Positions 15,123-27,102 of a stretch of DNA of 64,000 nt are shown here, one piece after another. The translations under genes were made by a program, and so were the position numbers. Positions within the stretch are counted from its first letter, which is position 1, and every line of letters starts with the position of its first letter. The DNA comes from Antedon mediterranea. Lineage: Eukaryota; Echinodermata; Crinoidea; Comatulida; Antedonidae. The DNA is taken from assembly GCF_964355755.1 (NCBI RefSeq), contig NC_092678.1, forward strand, positions 16,154,922-16,218,921, read 5' to 3'. The notes below the pieces were generated by a model. The model searched no databases and was not told the origin of the DNA. It saw only the letters and a list, made by a program, of their open reading frames with translations.

Positions 15123-16892
15123 ATGTTGAAAGTTGAAAGGACATCATCGTGGCATATATTCCTTCTGTGTATCTTTGCTATTTTTATTTTAAGCACAGTT
15201 CATGTGTCAGATACGATGATGTTGGCGTCGTGTCCACCGTCCTGTGAATGCGACGCTTCTCAACGATACATCTCGTGCGTTGAATACGTTAATGATACAT
15301 TGATGTTTTTATTTCCGAATGATACTCGGAAACTCGATATACGATATCAGAATTGGACTGTTTTCAACGCGAAAAGGATTTCTCATCTCACACACCTTCG
15401 AAAACTACAGTTAGCGTCATGTTCCATCGAAGAAATTGAAAACGATTTCTCAACATTACAAAAGCTAAAACGATTGGATATGAAAGAGAATCTACTTTCG
15501 GATTCAGTTTTTAACACTATTGGTCGGATGAGACAGTTAAAAGAACTTATTTTAGACAAAAATCAACTAAGATTAGGGGAGAATATCACGTTCAACAATT
15601 TGGAACAAATTGAGTATCTGAGTTTATCTTGGAATCTGATTGAAGTTATTCCTTCGTTCGAAGGTCTTGCAGAAGTTCAAAAGCTGTTTTTATCAAACAA
15701 CTTGATTCACACCATAAACAGCAGTGCGTTTGTTAATCTTCATAAACTGGAAGAGCTTTACTTGGACGCTAACCTCATTACTCAAATAGAACCCGGATGG
15801 AGCAACAATCTACAGTTTCTCCGTCATTTAGACTTATCAGAAAATTTTCTTTCTGAAAGTTTTCGCCAACAACATATTATCGGACTTACACAGAACACTT
15901 GGATTGAGGTATTATCTCTTTCAAATAATTCCTTACTTCAAATTCCGTGTAAAGATATTGTGAAAAATACACATTTAATTCATTTAGATCTGTCATACAA
16001 TTCAATAACTACCATTGAAAACAATTGTTTAAACCATCTGAAATACTTAAAAGTTCTAGACTTGAAAAGTAACAAAATAAAAACAATCGACGAGTTTGCT
16101 CTACAAACAATGTCGAGGTTGGATACCGTAATATTAGATAACAACTCAATTCGAACGTTGCCGCCGTATTGGTTACGTGGCACAAGCGTCAGTCACGTGA
16201 ATCTCAACTCAAACGAACTCGTATCATTATCAAATGAATCTTTCTGTGGTCTTGAGAATCTAGTTATTGTTCATCTATTAAAAAACAGTATTTCATCCAT
16301 TTCAACAGGAGCATTTTGCGGTACCAGTCTAGAAACGCTGGTACTTGAATATAACAATTTACAGGTAATCAACGCGTCACAGTTCGAGTGCGTATCGACG
16401 TTAAAGGAGTTGTTTTTAAGTAACAACTACATACAGGAGGTTAATCCAGCAGCATTTGATGGCATTTGTCTAAAAACTCTTCATCTTCATTCAAATTTTC
16501 TGGAAAGTATCACAGAAAACTTGGTAGTTAGAGATAGTTACGAAGTATTGACGCTGGAAAATAACCCGTGGCGTTGTGACTGTCACATTGAGTGGATGAA
16601 AGATTACTATTACAGTAATAGTAATATTACTAATGTAAATATTATAGAGGTTCTTGATAGACAGATTGTCTGCTTGTCGCCTAATACGTTAATTGATTTC
16701 ACATTGTTTGCCTTAAAAGATGTTGATCTCATCTGTTCAACGTTTCCATCACCTTTGACTATAAAGTTAATTTTAGCTATCTCAATTTCTATTATTGGTT
16801 TCGTGGTTTCGTTGAACATAATGAAATTATATTGTCGCTTTCGAGAGTTGCAAAAGTATGAGGGAAGTAACGAAAAAACAGTTGCCTTGTAA
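15123..16892 (+). CDS. Leucine-rich-repeat type I transmembrane protein, single coding exon
   Basis: 589 residues. A signal anchor/peptide lies at about residues 9-30 (SWHIFLLCIFAIFILSTVHV), then an LRRNT cap (CPPSCECDASQRYISC). Some 16 leucine-rich repeats of the LxxLxLxxNxI type follow (for example VQKLFLSNNLI, LEELYLDANLI, LKVLDLKSNKI), then an LRRCT cap (NPWRCDCHIEWMK ... DVDLIC). A hydrophobic segment near residues 546-568 is followed by a short basic tail ending TVAL. There is no TIR or kinase domain, so it is not a Toll-like receptor. Family members act in adhesion, guidance or recognition at the cell surface; the ligand is unknown. I chose the ATG at 15123; the frame opens slightly upstream without an ATG. 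The intron-free coding region is usual for many LRR surface proteins. A minisatellite starts ~30 bases after the stop. Confidence 0.92.
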   Translation: MLKVERTSSWHIFLLCIFAIFILSTVHVSDTMMLASCPPSCECDASQRYISCVEYVNDTLMFLFPNDTRKLDIRYQNWTVFNAKRISHLTHLRKLQLASCSIEEIENDFSTLQKLKRLDMKENLLSDSVFNTIGRMRQLKELILDKNQLRLGENITFNNLEQIEYLSLSWNLIEVIPSFEGLAEVQKLFLSNNLIHTINSSAFVNLHKLEELYLDANLITQIEPGWSNNLQFLRHLDLSENFLSESFRQQHIIGLTQNTWIEVLSLSNNSLLQIPCKDIVKNTHLIHLDLSYNSITTIENNCLNHLKYLKVLDLKSNKIKTIDEFALQTMSRLDTVILDNNSIRTLPPYWLRGTSVSHVNLNSNELVSLSNESFCGLENLVIVHLLKNSISSISTGAFCGTSLETLVLEYNNLQVINASQFECVSTLKELFLSNNYIQEVNPAAFDGICLKTLHLHSNFLESITENLVVRDSYEVLTLENNPWRCDCHIEWMKDYYYSNSNITNVNIIEVLDRQIVCLSPNTLIDFTLFALKDVDLICSTFPSPLTIKLILAISISIIGFVVSLNIMKLYCRFRELQKYEGSNEKTVAL

Positions 16893-16921
16893 AAAGAGTG
16901 TAATAACAGGATCATTATAAT

Positions 16922-17575
16922 TCAGGTTTAAATACTTAAAGGGTGGCTCCGGATTTGGAAATACTTAAGGGCAGCTTCAGGATTGAAATACTTAAAGGGG
17001 AGCTCCGGGGTTGAATGCTTAAAAGGTAGCTCCGGGTTTGAAATACATAAAGGGTGGCTCCGGGTTTGGAAATACTTAAAGGGCAGCTCTGAGTTTTAAA
17101 TACCTAAAGGGCAGTTCGGGGTTTTAAATACTTAAAGGACAGCGTTGGGTTTTAAATACTTAAAGGGCAGCTCCGAGTTTTAAATATTTAAAGTGTAGCG
17201 GGTTTTAAATACTTAAAAGGCAGCTCTGGGTTTGAAATGCTTAAAGAGCAGCTCTGAGTTTTAAATACTTAAAGGGCAGTTCTGGGTTTTAAATACTTAA
17301 AGGGCGGCGTTGGGTTTTAAATACTTAAAGGGCAGCGTTGGGTTTTAAATACTTAAAGGGCAGCTCCAGATTTTAAATGCTTAAAGGGCAGCTCCGGGTT
17401 TTAATACCTAAAGGGTATAGCTCCGAGTTTTAAATATTTAAAGGGCAGCTATGGGTTTAAAATGCTTACAGGGCAGCTCCGGGTTTTAAATATTTAAAGG
17501 GAAGCTCAAGGTTTTAAATATTTAAAGGGAAAGTCAAGGTTTTAAATGCTTAAAGGGAAGCTCCGGGTTTGAATT
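16922..17575 (+). repeat. Degenerate ~27-bp minisatellite immediately downstream of the LRR gene
   Basis: About two dozen diverged units of the form TTTAAATACTTAAAGGGCAG followed by CTCCGGG. Unit length varies by a few bases. With no AATAAA before it, the LRR transcript may run into this array, making it part of the 3' UTR (inference). Confidence 0.9.
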
Positions 17576-17665
17576 AATTAAATTAAATTAATTAATTACC
17601 AGTTCGAATAATTAAAAAGCAACTCTTGGTTTGATATAATTAAATGTTAACTACAAGTTTTAATT

Positions 17666-17791
17666 AAAGGGCTGAGGTTAAAGGGCTGAGGTTAAAGGGC
17701 TGAGGTTAAAGGGCTCAGGTTAAAGGGCTGAGGTTAAAGGGCTCAGGTTAAAGGGCTGAGGTTAAAGGGCTCAGGTTAAAGGGCTCAGGTT
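17666..17791 (+). repeat. 14-bp tandem repeat, nine units
   Basis: Nine head-to-tail units of AAAGGGCTGAGGTT, several with C for G at position 9 (AAAGGGCTCAGGTT). The AAAGGGC start recalls the units of the preceding minisatellite, so the two arrays may share an origin. Sequence between them (17576-17665) is AATT-rich. Confidence 0.95.
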
Positions 17792-18317
17792 TAATATATA
17801 TAAATAATTACGACCACATTGGAAATGTCCATTCTTCCTATTTTCTCACCTTTAAACATAGAGTAATATTTCTAGAATGTATATTAGTTACATGGTTCTT
17901 GTCAAAATTGAGTTTCTTGACCCTTGACATTGTATGCAAAGCTATATTATTGTACTGTATATGTTATTTCTATTTTATACATTGAGAACTTTCATAGAGT
18001 TTAAAGTATGAGTCCCTCGAGATTATTATTCTAGTTAGTCGTCTTTCACTCTACACTCTAGTTATGTGTGGTGCACGATAAAATAGTCGATTTTCGGTAC
18101 AGTATTGAAGTTGTACCAGTATCATAGTCAAATTCGGTGTTACAGCATCGCATGTGAAACGCATGAAACACATGTAAAGACTGTAACATAAACAAATCCT
18201 GAATTTAGCCTGTTATGATACACAAGCTATATATTTATATACAATTAATTTGTCTATACCTGGACATGTTATATGTGCCAATACAGCCCTGAGAATTGGG
18301 TGTAAAATTGCCCATTT
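17792..18317. other. Intergenic, nothing recognised
   Basis: AT-rich; no coding potential, inverted repeat or RNA seen. Confidence 0.5.
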
Positions 18318-18671
18318 CCACTAATTACGATAACGAAATATATAAGCATGCATTTTTTTTACATAAAACAAACGACATTAGAAAGAATTTTGTTCTAGAA
18401 CTATATGAAAAAAATTGATGCTGTCTTTGATAAAATTAATATTTTAAAAATTCAAATGACGTCATGATAAATACAAACAATAATATCGATATTATTGCTC
18501 TTACTAATCATGACGTCATTTGATTTGACGTTTGAAAATATCATTTTCATCAAAGGAAGCATAGATGGTTATTCTATAGTTCTAGAATGAAAAGTTTTTA
18601 TATTTCTTTTGTTTTGTGTATGAAAAATGCATATTTGATTATATCGTCGACCGTTATCGTCTTAGTGTAAA
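18318..18671. mobile_element. Foldback element with ~170-bp imperfect inverted arms
   Basis: Left GCCCATTTCCACTAATTACG and right CGTCTTAGTGTAAATGAGCC are complementary ends, and similarity continues through TTCTAGAACTAT / ATAGTTCTAGAA to a centre at about 18484-18493 (ATATCGATAT). Each arm carries a perfect TGACGTCA. It can form a near full-length hairpin. No coding sequence. Confidence 0.75.
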
Positions 18672-19424
18672 TGAGCCTTTATAAAGAGCCAGGTACACTA
18701 ATAATTACTAGTATAAAGGATCCTTTTGCGCACTTTCTATCTGGTCCTAAGTGACTGACTTCAAAGGCAAAATATTGAGCAATTCGGATACATTTTAATC
18801 CTTTAAAATAACGACTATTGACAATAACGTTGATGTTGTTCTGTCTTTTTAAACCTAATTTCGACAGAGGTCCACAGCGCAGAGAAACATGTATACTTAA
18901 TGATAGATTTATACTAGTAGGTCAACACATCGCTCCATTACGCAATACAATCTGCATATATGTATGAACGTATGCATACAATGTATTCCATAACTTTTAA
19001 TATTCAATTTATCTACAGTAATAATCAATATTTACATTTAGTGACGTATACTTTTCAATTAATTGGATCAAATTATATTCTTGTATTAAATGGTAGCTCC
19101 GCGTTTAATATTTAAAATGGAAAAAGTATTGCTACGGTAATTTAAAATAGTATTTTCATGTAGAATATAGCATTTTTCTCTCAGATATATAATACTGTAT
19201 CATCAAATTTACATAATGAAAGTTGAATAGTAGTATTACGAAAACGTCATGTAACTGTATTTCACACGACGCTTGTTTTTCTTTACAGTGGCTGTTGGAA
19301 AAAATAATTGTGATTGCAAAGGTTTATAAATTATTTTATAAATAGTAAACTTTTAAACATGGAGCTACAAACACACATCAATCTTTGGTCACAAGACTTC
19401 AGTTGCACACGTGTTAGACATTTA
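18672..19424. other. Intergenic, nothing recognised
   Basis: AT-rich unique sequence without a supported feature. Confidence 0.5.
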
Positions 19425-19765
19425 AAGATGTATCGTCCCTCAAAAACATAAAAAATGAAAATAAATTTTAATCAGACTGTGAGTATGTTATTTTGTAGTT
19501 TTAATAAAGTTGATCACTTCTGTAGAAAAAAAACAAAACTAAAAAAAATTGTTTTCACTTATAACATGACCAAAAAAATGGTTAAATTCAATCAACCAAT
19601 TTGACTATTTTTTGCTTTAAATTACAGTTTTTCAGGTAAATAATTTTTTTTTTTTGACCCAATCTTTGGTCAAAGTGGATAACTATTATGTGACATTAAA
19701 ATGGCATATTCAACAAAGAAAATTCAATAATTATTTTTTTCAGGGGACAATACATCTTTAAGGGT
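19425..19765 (+). repeat. Second copy of the interspersed element seen in lectin intron 3
   Basis: Matches 3600-3930 over most of its length (TTATTTTGTAGTTTTAATAA, GCTTTAAATTACAGTTTTT, AATGGCATATTCAAC). Copies in an intron and in intergenic DNA indicate a dispersed repeat rather than a remnant of the lectin gene. Confidence 0.65.
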
Positions 19766-21352
19766 AGTTTTAGTCGCTTTTAATGATAAAAATACTTGAT
19801 TATGGGAACAGTTAGTTACTAGGGTTTATTTTTATCAGGAATTCTCAAATTTTCTCCTCGAAGTGGAGTAGGAATATTGTCCTGTAATCAGTGACCTTTA
19901 GTTTGGGATGTGTGTATTTTTATTCTACCAACACAATTCATGTTTTTTTAAATTTTAAATAATAAAGAATATTTCGCTTTGATTTGATAGTTTGGTTTTT
20001 GAATTGTTACTAAATAAATCAGTGTAACTCTATCCGTTAATTGACCACTAATCGGATCTGAGAATGTAAACGATACGAATTACATTAATTATGTTTTCCG
20101 TACGGAGATGTAATATCGTGTAATTGTTTTACCGATAAATGGACAGTTGTCGGGCATCCCCACATTGTTTTGCAAGTCGATTCCTTCATTCAACGTATAT
20201 TTATTCATCAAATAAAGTGTATAAAATGTATACACCACTTTTATTCAATTTCATTCAATAATATCATGCACTAAAATGCAATACAAATACATGCACAATG
20301 ACATTTCTTTCTTTTATTTCGTAAATGTACGGCCTCTGTACAATTTTACAAATCATTAATTACATAATTCATTCTTTTATTTCAGCTTTTAAATGCACAG
20401 AAAAAATACATGTTAATATCAATCTACAGTTTATATTCCTTCCGTAATCACTTTTTCTTTCAACAAATTACATATACGAACCTAGATAACCTAAATATAT
20501 TTACTATGTAAAAATTGCATCTCGAACACTTACAGCTAATATTAATCTACGTTCTTGAAGGCGATTCGGCTTAATATTTGTTTAAAAAAAATAATTTGGC
20601 ACACACGGCGTGTCATACGTATAGTGATCAATAATAGTTAAAAACAAAAATATTAAAATGATATAAAAGAGGGCAACTCTACCTATTATAATAAAATGGT
20701 AGCGTATACGTTTTATTTACGTGCAACATGAAGCAACGGACAATAATAACTAGGTAGCTAGCTGTGTATTTGTTTTTAGTAATCTGTCATTCAACATCTG
20801 TGAGACTGAATCATCAACCTATTGTAGGCCTATATTATTTGGCATTCCTAATTTATCTCAATCGAATTTATCATTATCGTTTACGATAAAATGAAGACAC
20901 GCAGACAAATATTTAAGATTTTAAAAATTGCTAGCTCAAATTCTAATAACTCATCTATACGACATGTTTAAAGTCATACACATAAAAGTGATAACGTCTT
21001 ATTAAAATCTCATCACATCAACTGATGTGTAACCGATTTGACAAGTAGGCCACAACTCACGATCAATCAAATAAATTGCATCCGAATGAGGCCCGCTATA
21101 CCGGACTCAAATGTCATATATTTCTAATAAAGTTATAGTACTACGGGGGCCTAGAATGAAAGATATGACAAATTGTGACATAAACCGGTTAAATAATGAG
21201 ACATTTCGAAACAGTCAAATTACTGGTTTTTTTAAATAAATAATGCATGAACTTTGTTAGAATTCAGTCGAAGATAATCTATGTTTTTTGTTTGTGAGCG
21301 GTTTATGCACGGGTATAATAGGATCCAGGATGTACTTATCACAGGACAACTT
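19766..21352. other. Intergenic, nothing recognised
   Basis: AT-rich, scattered stop codons in all frames; no supported feature. Confidence 0.5.
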
Positions 21353-21773
21353 GACCGAGGACCATATTTTAACAACGTATTAGGGATGTACATAACGATT
21401 TCAGAACCATCGCGAGATTAAGCAAACGCTCGCCGTACAGCCGTCGCCATAAATTGCTGTGACGTCACAGGTAAATCGCAAAATTTACGTCATGGGTTTT
21501 CTGGCAAAGTCTGACAAATCGAAAATTTCTAGTAAACATACTTTGTAAATAAATCGTAAACAAATATAAATGTTTATTTTTTTTTATTGTTTCTTTTGCT
21601 TATCTGGACTCATTAAGTAGATTTTACGATGCACCTGTGACGTCACAGCAATTTACGGCGACGGCTGTACGGCGAGCGCGTGCGGCGATATCCTTCATCT
21701 CGCGATGGTTCTGAAATCATATATGTACATCCCTAATACGTTGTAAAAATATGGTCCTCGGTCAAGTTGTCCT
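21353..21773. mobile_element. Inverted-repeat element with ~130-bp arms and internal CRE palindromes
   Basis: Starts AGGACAACTTGACCGAGGAC and ends with its reverse complement at 21754-21773. The arms continue through AACGTATTAGGGATGTACAT, CGCTCGCCGTACAGCCGTCG and TGCTGTGACGTCACAGG, leaving a ~170-bp unpaired centre. Each arm contains GTGACGTCAC, a perfect CRE core. No target duplication is obvious. Confidence 0.75.
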
Positions 21774-21982
21774 TTAATCATTTGTTGGATGTAGGCCTAC
21801 GGTAACTCAGATAGGATTCGCATCACCTTAAGTGTGAATGAACGATGTTATGCGTGTAAACACATATTACAAGTAAGATATGTCTAAAAACAAATATACA
21901 ATAAGTTATAAATAGACAATTTGTCGTCAATTCAGCTGTCCCTCTCTGATATGTTTATATTGGAACTCAATGACGTCAGCAT

Positions 21983-23218
21983 CTAGAAATTTTTGCTTGG
22001 ATCGCTAAGATGAATGTGAAGTTTTGGAAACAGATTATGAGGAATCGACGAGGCTGGTTTCCATGGAGGTCGTTCAAGTGATGACATTTTTCCCTTGTTT
22101 TTCTGGTCCACCTTGTCAGCTAAATTAAGATACAATAGTTTTTGTAAATACATGCATCCTACCAATTGTAGGTATTTTGTTGATGATGAAGTTTGATATT
22201 GATGAATAATGAAATAATTATAATAATAATTATAATAATATATTTAAACAATATTATAGCTATTATTTAATGTATCAAAAAGAAAATTACTGAAAGAAAT
22301 TACAATGCTGTTACAAATAAAACAATCAAAAGTATAGAGAAAGGTAGCACTCTAGCCCTTCAGTACAAGCTATTATTTATTATAATGTACAAACATAAGA
22401 ATGACAAGACACCGTTAAACAGTTCACCGGATCCAAATTTACACATCGGAACGCTTAACGACAACAATTCATGTGATTTCGATATAATATTGAAAGATTG
22501 TTTAAATGTTTTGATTGAATGTGGGGGTCACGTGGGAGAATTAACATAGGCATAACAGTTTTGTTTTAAGGCCTACGGCGCCTAAATTTTGGTTAGGCAA
22601 GAACATTTTGTTAATAGCCTAATGATAATAGATCGATACAATGCAAATGAATAAATGATAGTGGAAATGGTGAGAGTGAAGGTTTGACGTTGATAAATGA
22701 AAAACTCAGATGATGTTCAAGTTGGTCAAATAAATATATTTTTCTTTTTTAATAAAATCATTACATAACCATACCGTATGTTTTCTTGCTGGTTTTTTTA
22801 GTTTGTGATTTTCTACTGGATGCTGCTCCAGCTGATCGACCTGATGACGTACGTGAACTCCTGCCGTTTTGCTCGGAACATTCCTTCCGTTCCTGATTAT
22901 AGATCCCCATACCTAGACGGCCTGTTACGCTCGACCACTTAGCTTGCTGAAAAAATAAAATAATAATTATGACACTGATATTCATGTTCAAAACCCAAAT
23001 ATAAATTTTGCATGAAGAACTTTTTTATTGCGTTTTGGATAGAATTCGTTACAGGCCTATAGAATGAAATTAATCTAAACAATGAAACCGACTGGAAATC
23101 GTTCCTAGCGATCATACATTCACAAAACATTTATAGAACTTACGAAGAAATCTGTTTGGGAGTTGATTCCAAAGCCTATTCGGCGGCACACACAGACCAA
23201 CCCTCCACACACTGCCAA
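21983..23218 (-). CDS. 3' part of an unrecognised minus-strand gene, three exons
   Basis: Exons in transcript order: 23144-23218 (25 codons, LAVCGGLVCVCRRIGFGINS...), 22775-22946 (57 codons plus one base, QAKWSSVTGRLGMGIYN then a Ser/Arg/Lys-rich region) and 21983-22119 (starts by completing GCT, Ala; ends ...HLSDPSKNF stop). Every junction is in frame and has consensus sites: GTAAGT donor and TTTTTTCAG acceptor, then GTATGG donor and TTAATTTAG acceptor. The first exon looks like the end of a membrane helix with a dibasic CRR stop, and the rest a charged, proline-containing cytoplasmic tail. No family recognised. Upstream exons must exist; the 26533-27102 exon on the same strand, which ends in compatible phase 0, is a candidate first exon. 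Confidence 0.55.
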
Positions 23219-24090
23219 CTAACAGATAATGGCGGGTTTTGTGTATGATACCTAGTTACACCTGACAAAGCGTCCCTTTGTTCCGTAATCATTCTATTCT
23301 TGTGTGATGAATTGAATTATTGTTCAGTACTTTAGTATTGTCAATCTTTCTGTTAAGTAGAGTATGGTACCGGCAAGAAGGCCAAATGAGTGTCTATCCT
23401 GTCAAGGCAATCTAACAACAGGACACTGAGCTCGCCTTGCCATGGCCAAGATAGGAACACGTAATAGTTCTTTGATATAATGTCTGGCTGCGACAAATAC
23501 CAACATCTACTGTACTATATGTTCATATTCTCATTAACCAATCAATTTCACAACCGGTGGATTAACAGTCGCATGTGATTGGTCAACTTGTTTTCACCCA
23601 TTGTTGCTGGGTTCCAGACGGCGTTTTGTCCTAATTTTAGTAAAAAGATAAATATTTTTGCACATATGGCGTTTCATACGTATACTACTTGAGTTTGTTT
23701 TTCAGAAAAAAATTGAAATAAAGCAAAATAAATAAAAAAGACAATGAATACAGACTTGGGGCAAGTCTACTTCTTACTTTCTACGCAGTAATTTTTTGAA
23801 AATTTGTTGATGGTCGTTTCCTTGTTTTTGTCATTTTATACCATTCTATTGTAAAGTTGTATTATAAGTGAGCATTTTCGAAAAATTTATATGGGTGCAT
23901 TTAACAGATTTTAACAGGGAATAAAGTAAGCATTTACGTAACTTATCTTCAATTTCAATTTTGTCACGACTATAAATATAACTAGGCCTACACCCAATTA
24001 ACTTAATACAAAAAAAAAGCAAATCGTCACACCTCGACCAAATGGTGTTGGATCACGCTAACATTGCCAAATTAAATTTAAGGTCAAGTT
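23219..24090. other. Probable intron or intergenic, nothing recognised
   Basis: AT-rich. I searched the minus strand for further exons of the 21983-23218 gene and found none I could support. Confidence 0.4.
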
Positions 24091-24548
24091 CAATATTGAA
24101 TATCGAAACGTGGCAGACTGAAGGCGCTTGACCTTTGACAAGATCGCCTAAATTTCTAGTTTTTAACCTTACAATATTTATATTGTATATTCAGGTACAG
24201 CCGCTCCATAATCTCTTTGCTTTTCTTCCTTATATTTTTTTAACATAAAATTATTTTTACTAACACACATTACTGTTTATATGCCTAATGTAATATGTTT
24301 TTACATCTTTAACATAATTTCATAAACATATCTTCATGTCGTACAACTACTCGTAACAATTTTTCTCAACTTTCTATCATCTAAAAGTCGTAGTTAGTCA
24401 TGCCTCGGGTCACATTCTATGGTCACCGTACAGGTAGGCTACTACATTAGTACTTCTATGAATGGATGACTAGCCGGTGACAATAACGCTAGTTGGTCAT
24501 ACCCAGTACCGTTTTGATTTTACGATCTTTCGGGAAACCACCTCACGA
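24091..24548 (+). repeat. ~450-bp dispersed repeat, copy 1
   Basis: Same-orientation match to 63102-63542 over its whole length: CAATATTGAATATCGAAACG at the left, CTTTGACAAGATCGCCTAAA, AGCCGCTCCATA, GGTCACATTCTATGGTCACC, and GGGAAACCACCTCACGA at the right. No open frame, no clear inverted ends. Probably a SINE- or MITE-like element of unknown class. Confidence 0.8.
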
Positions 24549-26161
24549 AATTAAATTCAACATCATTTGGAATAAACGTTCGAATAAATAAATAAATAAT
24601 AATAAATATTTCCTCGAATAAGCCCACATGCATATATACACACCGTATTACGAAACGTTCCTATTTGTAGTAGAACTCATTAATTAAAAACGGGGCATTT
24701 ATTCGAATAAATACGGTATGTCTTATTGTATATTTATTTGTCGATGAAAATATGTCGGATTTTAACAAATGAACAGCAACGATTGTGTTTCAACAGTAGG
24801 ACATATTAAATGAAACTTGAATACATCTTGGATACCTAATATACTCGGCTGTTCTTATTTACGGCGCCTCATAATTATTATCGTCTTTTTGCGGTTGTTT
24901 GTGATGATACATCATGGCTTTGCGCCGTCATCTTGTTTTTAATTAAATGTATTGTAATATGTATAATATTATTACAAACTGACTATAATGTATTCGGCAT
25001 AAATGATAATTGTGATGGAAATAACAAAGCTAGTTTTCCACTGAAATGCAGCGCAAAGATGGAGGCGAGCGCATTGGCCAATCACAAGCGACAATTCCAC
25101 GTTCATACCGGTATTCAACTTTAAAATATTCATATCGATATCGATCTATTATTATTTAAACCAGATTTATGAAATACTTCCGTCAAGTTATGCATAATTA
25201 TTATGAAAACATTCACATCCTATTTTAATAACTTAAAGAGTAAGGTATCTGGGTTATGCATCAAAATAATTACTAGGGGTACGACAAACACGTTAAATAC
25301 TCAACGTTGATTTATCATAATATGAAATGCAGCGACCATTTCTTCACGTTATAAAACGCGTATCAAAATTCATTCCTTAGAGTGTCCCCCTAGGCTAGTG
25401 AATTACTGTGATCGTAACGATTACTTTGGCAATCATTGCTAGTTACCTTCATCGTGAAAATCCAAATGAGAATATCAATAGTAACATAAGGCGGCGTTTT
25501 TTAATGATGACATACACGAGAGAAAGATCGATCATTACTTGATAGGATCATTTAAATGACACCATTTGATTTCTTTACGCTGACGGCTTCAACGTGTATC
25601 TGTTTAAACGCTACACGCTTGATTCAAAATGACTACTTAAACTATATGTTACGTTACAAAATGTATCAAGTGCTGGAGATGTCTGCTAACCCCTTTCACA
25701 CGGCATGGTCAACTCTCTGATTGACAGTGCCAACACAAAGGTAAATCATGGACATTGCCAACCTCTGATATTGTATCAGTATAATCAGTAGTCATAACAT
25801 TGTAACAGATTTAAGACTCTCCACGGCAATATAGTTATGGTGGTAGCACATGTCTACAGGTCCAGTGCAGTGTCCACAGCTGGCTCATGTTCATCTGAGC
25901 CCCTGCCGTTTTGAACACACTGTTTACCACTGTTTTGTTGTAGTTATTACACACGAAATGACCATTAGAGGAGACGAAATTTGATGTGTATCATTGTACT
26001 TTTAGACTGTTGTTACGCATAAATATGAATAGAAGTTGGTGGTGCATGATATGAATGTATTCAGTATGAGTTAACTGTGAGGAATTTATTTCTAATTTCC
26101 CTACAAAGATTGGCTTCCATGCTTTTGGTGACGCGTTCAGATTGAGTGTTCTTATTTTTCT
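24549..26161. other. Intergenic or intronic, nothing firm
   Basis: Several short open frames without start context, splice sites or domains. Nothing I can support as a gene. Confidence 0.4.
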
Positions 26162-26470
26162 TAGGTTTTTAGGCACATGTGGCCAAGAATTACTATTAGT
26201 AAATCGATCACTGTAATATCAGATAGGTGGTAATCCCCCCTTATACAGGGGATATTTTTTGAACCAGTTCTCAGGGGTAACTCCCTACTCGTCTCGAAAT
26301 TATGAAGTGCACACAGGTTGTGTACACATGGACCTCGGTTTATAGTCCTTATCCGAACAGACTTGTTCCACCACCAGAACTAGGAGCGAGTCGGCCTCGA
26401 ACATGCCGATATCGTTCGCTCTTTAGGTACAGTAAACGGCGTCCCTGCCTCAGCCATTTGACTCACTTTC
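26162..26470 (-). mobile_element. Leu/Ser-tRNA-headed SINE, copy 1
   Basis: Closely similar to 52774-53107. The minus-strand head (about 26470-26380) retains box B-like GGCCGACTCGCTCC sequence; body blocks shared with copy 2 include AGATAGGTGGTAATCCCCC, a CAGGGG hairpin, GAACCAGTTC and GTTTATAGTCCTTATCCGA. This copy is more diverged in the head. It sits just downstream of the donor at 26531, within the presumed first intron. Confidence 0.7.
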
Positions 26471-26532
26471 TAACGTTAAATTATATGCTTTTTTGTGCTG
26501 TCTTTAAAAATAATAATATAGGCTTGACTCAC

Positions 26533-27102
26533 TTGTTCTGCAATAGTTTCTGCCGTCTTAAGGAGGACTGGTACAATATTCACCACCGCGCCCCAAACCG
26601 GGACTTCACCTGAGTTCAAACCACGAAACTCTTCCAATGTTTTATGCTTATGAAGTTCAGTAAAGTCGTTTTCTTCGTCTGTAAATTGTATCCAGAATTG
26701 TAATTCTTCATTGATCTTATCGCATGTTTCTTCTTGTTTTGGATGAACTGTTAATTCGCTAATAGGCTCACCAATCCACTCTTTAGCCCGGTTCGCTAAT
26801 GTCTGCAAATGGCTAACAAGATCGAGGAATAGTCCGATGACAGTTGTGAAGTGTGTCGGCCGTTCACCGTCCATGATCTGAGAATGATCGTAACATTGCC
26901 GAACCTCGGCTATCGTCCTAATGGTAGGGCCATACATCGTTCCTTGGGCCTTGGGACTTCGTTGCAGCGCGTCTATGAAGCTTCGAGTCTGTTGGTAGAG
27001 CTTCCGATACGGTCCTTCCCGCAATTGCTGAATTCCTGACGTCAGTTGTGAACTCACATTTTGCATGTATCGCAGTAGTTGAACAGGATCTCTGTCCGTC
27101 AT
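26533..27102 (-). CDS. First coding exon of an unrecognised gene, 190 codons
   Basis: Starts at an ATG in good context (CAAAAATGACG) and runs 570 bases, exactly 190 codons, to GAACAA|GTGAGT, a consensus donor. The protein begins MTDRDPVQLLRYMQNVSSQL and is predicted mostly alpha-helical and amphipathic (for example RKLYQQTRSFIDALQRS, LFLDLVSHLQTLANRAKEW), without signal peptide or membrane segment. A WGAVVNIVPVLLKTAETIAEQ helix ends the exon. I do not recognise the family. Base composition is less AT-rich than its surroundings and the frame is long, so I consider it a real exon. Whether it joins the exons at 23218-21983 is open; phases allow it. Confidence 0.65.

Noticed and set aside
15123-16892. 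Toll-like receptor call for the LRR gene
   Set aside because: The tail after the membrane helix is only ~20 residues and has no TIR domain.
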